A stretch of DNA of 64,000 nt, from assembly GCA_036873755.1 (NCBI GenBank), contig JAVTVY010017475.1:1-64000 (forward strand), written 5' to 3'. Under the pieces are notes generated by a model. The model did no database searches, was not told the origin of the DNA, and worked only from the letters and a program-made list of their open reading frames with translations. Source of the stretch: Hanleya hanleyi (Eukaryota; Mollusca; Polyplacophora; Lepidopleurida; Hanleyidae). Positions 60,088 to 64,000 of the stretch are shown one piece after another (within the stretch, counting starts at the first letter, position 1; each line of letters begins with the position of its first letter). The position numbers were made by a program, and so were the translations under genes.

Positions 60088-60561
60088 ATTAGAAATGAAA
60101 GACGCGATGGCCCCTCTCGGCCATCATACAAATGTGTGTTTTGAGGACATATTTGGATCTATTTCTGAATGAAAATAAAAAGTGTCCCGACTTAATCACT
60201 AGGAAGATGATTACAATTTTAAACCGTAATAGTCCCGGGAAACATGACTTTTCCCCACCTCCCCAGCAATCCTTCCAAATTACTCCTAAACGAAAATTAG
60301 ACTGGCTCTTTCTGACTGTATAACTTGTCATATTGGGCTTGCATAATTCTGGGTGCAGAGGATCATACTCAATTCAAAATAATGTTCATGTCGGATGATT
60401 TTGGAGTACTTCTCGCCTTTTTCTTACCTAAATGTGCATGAAACTAGTGACTCTATCATGGTTATTAGTTTTTAATAAAAAAAGCAACATGGCATCATAT
60501 CGAAGAAATATGTAGAAAAATAACTTTGGAAAAGTTGACGGCCATGTCTAATTTGGCTTTA

Positions 60562-60860
60562 CTTGGGCTAGGGGCCGTGTGAACATCGTATAATCCAATC
60601 CTTTCTCGTTGTGCATATAAACAGTCACAATCAAAGCGTTACCGAGAACTCTAGAAATCACCTCGATTCGTTTCGATAAATACTGGTACGGATTTGACGA
60701 GAGGAACATCATGATGTCTTGACAGCAGCAAGAGTTTTGATCACTTCTCTCTTGCCAGAAGCTAGCTTGCATTCATAGACCCCTTAATGTTTTTTATTGT
60801 TGGAATTTGACGCTACTAGATAATGTCGTATCAATACCGTATTTTCATTAGAACACGCGG
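60562..60860 (+). mobile_element. PLE UTR fragment, copy J (diverged)
   Basis: GGGCTAGGGGCCGTGTG, AACAGTCACAATCAAAGCG, TACGGATTTGACGAGAGGA, ACATCATGATGTCTTG and TCTCTCTTGCCAGAAGC follow the PLE UTR order of 3184-3420. The end (near 60860) has TATTCTTCATAGACTA but no conserved terminus. Confidence 0.65.
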
Positions 60861-61329
60861 ATATTCTTCATAGACTATTATTGACTTGATGTCGAATGGA
60901 ACAAAATTCAAGTGAATAATAAAATACTCGTCAGCGACAAATGTTTGGCGACAGAAACATGGCGATGCATCGATGCTATTGGAGGCGTCGCTGGATAAAG
61001 AAAATGGTGCTTATTTTGAAGTTGAGAGCTACATGGATTTAGGTGAAAAGAACTCTCGGTTGAGGAGGAGGAAGACTTTGTTGTTGTTGGACGGGTACTG
61101 AATGTCGGATCTGACGCCTCCAATATCAACAGGTAACACATATCTTGGAAACTCACCCTGATTTCTCTGTCGTGGAATCGGTGCAATATAGGTATTCCAC
61201 AAAAGTTCAAAGTTCAAGTTCTTTATTGGCCAATCATAGCGCAAACGAAGAGTAGATAAATCACAATGCATGTGGGACAACCGCTTACTTATTATGCACT
61301 GATTGGGTGCATAAAGACTTACTGTTGGC

Positions 61330-61745
61330 ACTTGTGGGAAGTTGATGCTGGGTCGACATCGGGTCTTACAGACTAGTCTTTTGTGTTAACTGCCGTCATT
61401 TACATCTGACGACGATACAGCTCACCAATCTCCAATGTACGAGTTGTCACAGCGAAACAGCTCACCAATTACCAGTATACGAGTTGTTAGAGCATTTCCA
61501 TCATAGCTCTCTAGATTTGTATCTAATACCGCTTATGCCGGTGCTAGGGGCCGTGTGGTCATATCATCCAAGCTGCCACATGAACAGGTACAATAAAAGC
61601 GTACCTGAGATACAACACATATCACGAATCGTTAGATTCTTGGTATGTGCTTTAGAATAGGTTAACCACAGGACTATTCTGTGAAGTCATGTGACGCAGT
61701 CAGTATGTCGGCACCTCTTCCCACTTCCCTTATATGTGTTGTAAT
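61330..61745 (+). repeat. Module M8, best preserved
   Basis: GGGTCGACATCGGGTC, TACAGACTAGTCTTTTGTG, two GTACGAGTTG/ATACGAGTTG words, ATTTGTATCTAATACCG, GGTGCTAGGGGCCGTGTGG, a hairpin AGGTAC-AATAAAAGC-GTACCT at 61587-61607, GTGAAGTCATGTGACGC, CACCTCTTCCCACTTCCC, and the end TATATGTGTTGTAATT. It lacks the GACGTTTCGTCCC part of M1. No coding potential. Confidence 0.75.
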
Positions 61746-61746
61746 T

Positions 61747-62776
61747 AAAATTTTAACATGAAAGAGAGACTCCCACGTACTAAAATATGAATGAAATCAA
61801 ACGTTGATACTAAGCTATGTATCCAATCAACGGCCCTCATTTCCGCTTCGAGTTTAGCCATATCACAGCTAACCGATCGATATCCAGAGCTGGAACTTCA
61901 TATTCATCCAGCGCCTCTATATATACTCCAACAGTTAATATATTTATGTGAGCTATCTACCTGCTTCATGTATGGGAGCGACATGTCAATCTGAAATTTA
62001 ATTATTTGTAGAAATCCTGTTGTAAGCTATGATAGAGCCTACCAACAATATATTTTATCACGAGAAATGTAGGGTTCGTTCTCCACCTCAAGCGGAAATA
62101 TGATCTAAAAACGTAGAACTTTCACAATTTAATTCGAGTTTCGTGTTTATTGCTCTCAGGATAGGAACAGGAAGCTATTGGGACACATTTAATATCGGGG
62201 TTTCTAAACATCTTCTTGGGTAAAACTTGTGCCATTTATGTGACATATATAGAGGAATATTATTTCTACTGGCATAGCTGTCGTCAGAAGGAAATTGATG
62301 TGACCTCAATTAGAAACATATCAAAATCTCCCACTCGCAGTAATTGTGTCTACGGTAAACGTGTTTACGATAAATTTCGTAGAAGATTCTGAGGGCTTTT
62401 TCAGTTCACCAGGGAAAATATTGATGAGACAGAACAAAGGAGGAGTACTGGTGTTGCGCTTCTGTTGAGTATCAAGTCGTGAAATTTGGTCTGGACACAA
62501 CAGAGAGGAAATTAACTTCAGAAGCATTCCCAAACGAAGGCTTCCACCATGATTATTCATGATATGGCCAAAATGCAATCCCAAGTGAGATTTTGTATGG
62601 AAAGTACATTTGAAAATAATGTATCATATCTTGATCGGTTGATAGCAACCGATGTGAAACTGTATAAAAATGCACAAACTACTGAGCTATACTCTGCGTA
62701 CATGTATTTAATACACAATATTTCGACTCAATGCCGGAGCCTTTATCAAGCGATCTGTTAAATTTCATGAATTGCC
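61747..62776. other. No recognisable gene
   Basis: AT-rich. A GATAGGAACAGGAAGCTAT word at 62161 resembles 26378-26398 and so hints at another old duplicon scrap. A 70-aa ORF at 62549-62761 has no known motif. Confidence 0.35.
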
Positions 62777-62778
62777 AG

Positions 62779-63135
62779 GAGGGAGAGAGAGATAATTAAG
62801 GTTTAACGTCGCGTTCAGCAATATTTCGGCTATATAGCGACGATCAAACAAAATTCTAAGTAATAGTGTTAGTAATCCAACACATTAAAACATACACATA
62901 TTAAAACTTATGCAACAAACCGATTTCTCTCAAATAACCTAAGATACAGTCTTCTTTCATCCGACTAAAAAGATCTTCTAAAGCAGTTGCTCGATAAAAA
63001 GAATCTCTTACAATCTTAAAATCTATACAGTCGATAACCATATGTTTCACTGTGAGATCTTCGTGGCATGGAATACACATTGGGACTGGCTCTTTTTTAG
63101 TAAATGTTCATGAGTAAATCGTGTACGGCCCATTC
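62779..63135 (-). mobile_element. LINE-2 3' fragment
   Basis: GAGAGAGAGATAATTAAGG tail, a CGTCGCGTTCAGCAATATTT UTR and the C-terminal domain on the minus strand, truncated at the R-x-H-T-R-F-T-H word near 63130. Confidence 0.72.
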
Positions 63136-64000
63136 GAATTGCCAGAAAATATACAGATTGTCATTTGTGTATCTTTTTGCGCGGATGATCGTATTCCATA
63201 TAGAGATATACACAGTACAGATATAATTATTGACGAATTAACATGGTGACCAGCTATGAAGTCACAGAGAATCTGTATCCGTTGAACGATCAACCCACAA
63301 AGCCCGATCAAGGTCACAAAGGATGACTGCATAATAAACACAAATTAGATATATAACGTTGCAATGTATTGATATCGATATGGGTGCTGTCCACACGTAA
63401 ATTCTGTGCGGCTGAAAACAGTTATGGGTTTGGCCTTTCGGCCATAAATAGTTGTAAAATTTCCAACAAAACCCTATAAAACTATATATTTTCTGAATGA
63501 GGAGGCTCGGGTCATTTTTAGAGGAGACACGTGGGCTACGGAAAATAAAAATTAAACCTCCTTCAGCTTTTCTCAGATTTGTTAAATACGATCCACCATC
63601 CAGAGAAAACAAACGAAATAATTTTCTTAATGGTCAAAAAAACATGGGGTCGATCTAATCCTTTTTTTGTAAAATTTTCTCGCCATAAAGTAGTCATTTT
63701 CGCGCCCCGAAAATGTGCGGATTTGGTCTGTCAAATGTTCCCTTCCAGGTACGGTTAACTCTCTAGTGGCACCAGCAATTGTTGTATGACAGTTTGGAGG
63801 AATGGTTACGTCCAACATGATGGTACTATAGATATCAGTTATTAACATGAGACACCAGAGATGCTACAACCCCTCAGTCCCTTAACAGTCCAGCCCAAGC
63901 AACATCCCGTGGCATCGTATATATACATACCAAATTTGAAAAGAATCTGATGAAAGGTTCTCAAGTTATTGCACGGAAATGCATGTAGATGTAGGGTTTA
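63136..64000. other. No recognisable gene
   Basis: Short minus-strand ORFs (116 aa at 63612-63262, 73 aa at 63848-63627) show no familiar domain and overlap other frames. No repeat identified. Confidence 0.35.

Larger units (their letters stand above)
52039..60128. mobile_element. 8.1 kb foldback (palindromic) element
   Basis: The first about 50 bp (TATGATGGCCGAGAGGGGCC onward) are repeated as the inverse at 60128 backward. The direct word CAAATG lies outside both ends (52033-52038 and 60129-60134), which looks like a 6-bp target duplication. Paired segments in mirror order: minisatellite 52086/60087, a CTACGAAGTAGG block 52813/59450, a CTTCGTAGG block 53130/59120, G-rich tract 53410/58840, ATAACTGGTTAATTATT 54790/58450, the AAAACGTCT block 55095/58130, GCGCATGCGC 55755/57150, CACGTGTTCATTCC 56082/56620. 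The centre is near 56330. No ORF resembles a transposase. Foldback elements with long TIRs are known; assignment to a superfamily is not possible here. The arms differ by indels, so it is not a simple assembly mirror. Confidence 0.85.

Overview
This is eukaryotic, AT-rich, repeat-dominated DNA. I see no convincing host protein-coding gene, no intact tRNA or rRNA gene and nothing bacterial. Non-LTR retrotransposons, a DIRS-type tyrosine-recombinase element, Penelope-like reverse transcriptase fragments, tRNA- and 5S-derived SINEs and a huge foldback element point to an animal. The SINE and LINE tails built on CGACGTTAAA, followed by TCTC or ACTC runs, resemble molluscan (perhaps gastropod) repeats. 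That taxonomic call is recollection-based inference.

Layout. Positions 1-12252 and 14954-25311 are two copies (A and B) of one segmental duplication, each later broken by different insertions. Copy A carries a Penelope-like (PLE) RT copy at 2218-3554. It also carries a 6.3 kb block (4704-10988) of 38/39-bp minisatellite, which is itself interrupted by a 3712-bp element (4854-8565) with inverted ends and an apparent ACA target duplication. Inside that element is a decayed DIRS-type retrotransposon (RT, RNase H and tyrosine recombinase), whose RT is split by a tRNA-like SINE. Copy B is interrupted at a TTAA site by a 5480-bp nested insertion (15404-20883): a DNA transposon shell holding a LINE (RT ORF 15608-17671), which holds a minus-strand PLE copy. 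Between A and B lies a LINE-2 copy interrupted by another PLE fragment.

From 25 to 52 kb the sequence is a graveyard: LINE-2 3' ends, a tRNA-SINE, a 5S-derived SINE, PLE 3' ends, LTR-like modules with a conserved hairpin motif, and diverged scraps of the A/B duplicon. From 52039 to 60128 is an approximately 8.1 kb imperfect palindrome. It is bounded by CAAATG on both sides, has matching 13-bp minisatellites near both ends and has no recognisable transposase. The last 4 kb returns to decayed repeats.

The coding content belongs to selfish elements. LINE-2 may supply the machinery for the SINEs that share its 3' tail. The PLE-like family has made many 5'-truncated copies ending at almost exactly the same 3' base, and two of them look nearly identical, so it was active recently. 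The most noteworthy structures are the giant foldback, the shared ATTACAA-ending module family with its conserved hairpin, and the dated nested insertions made readable by the A/B duplication. All comparisons were made by eye; no alignment or database search was run.
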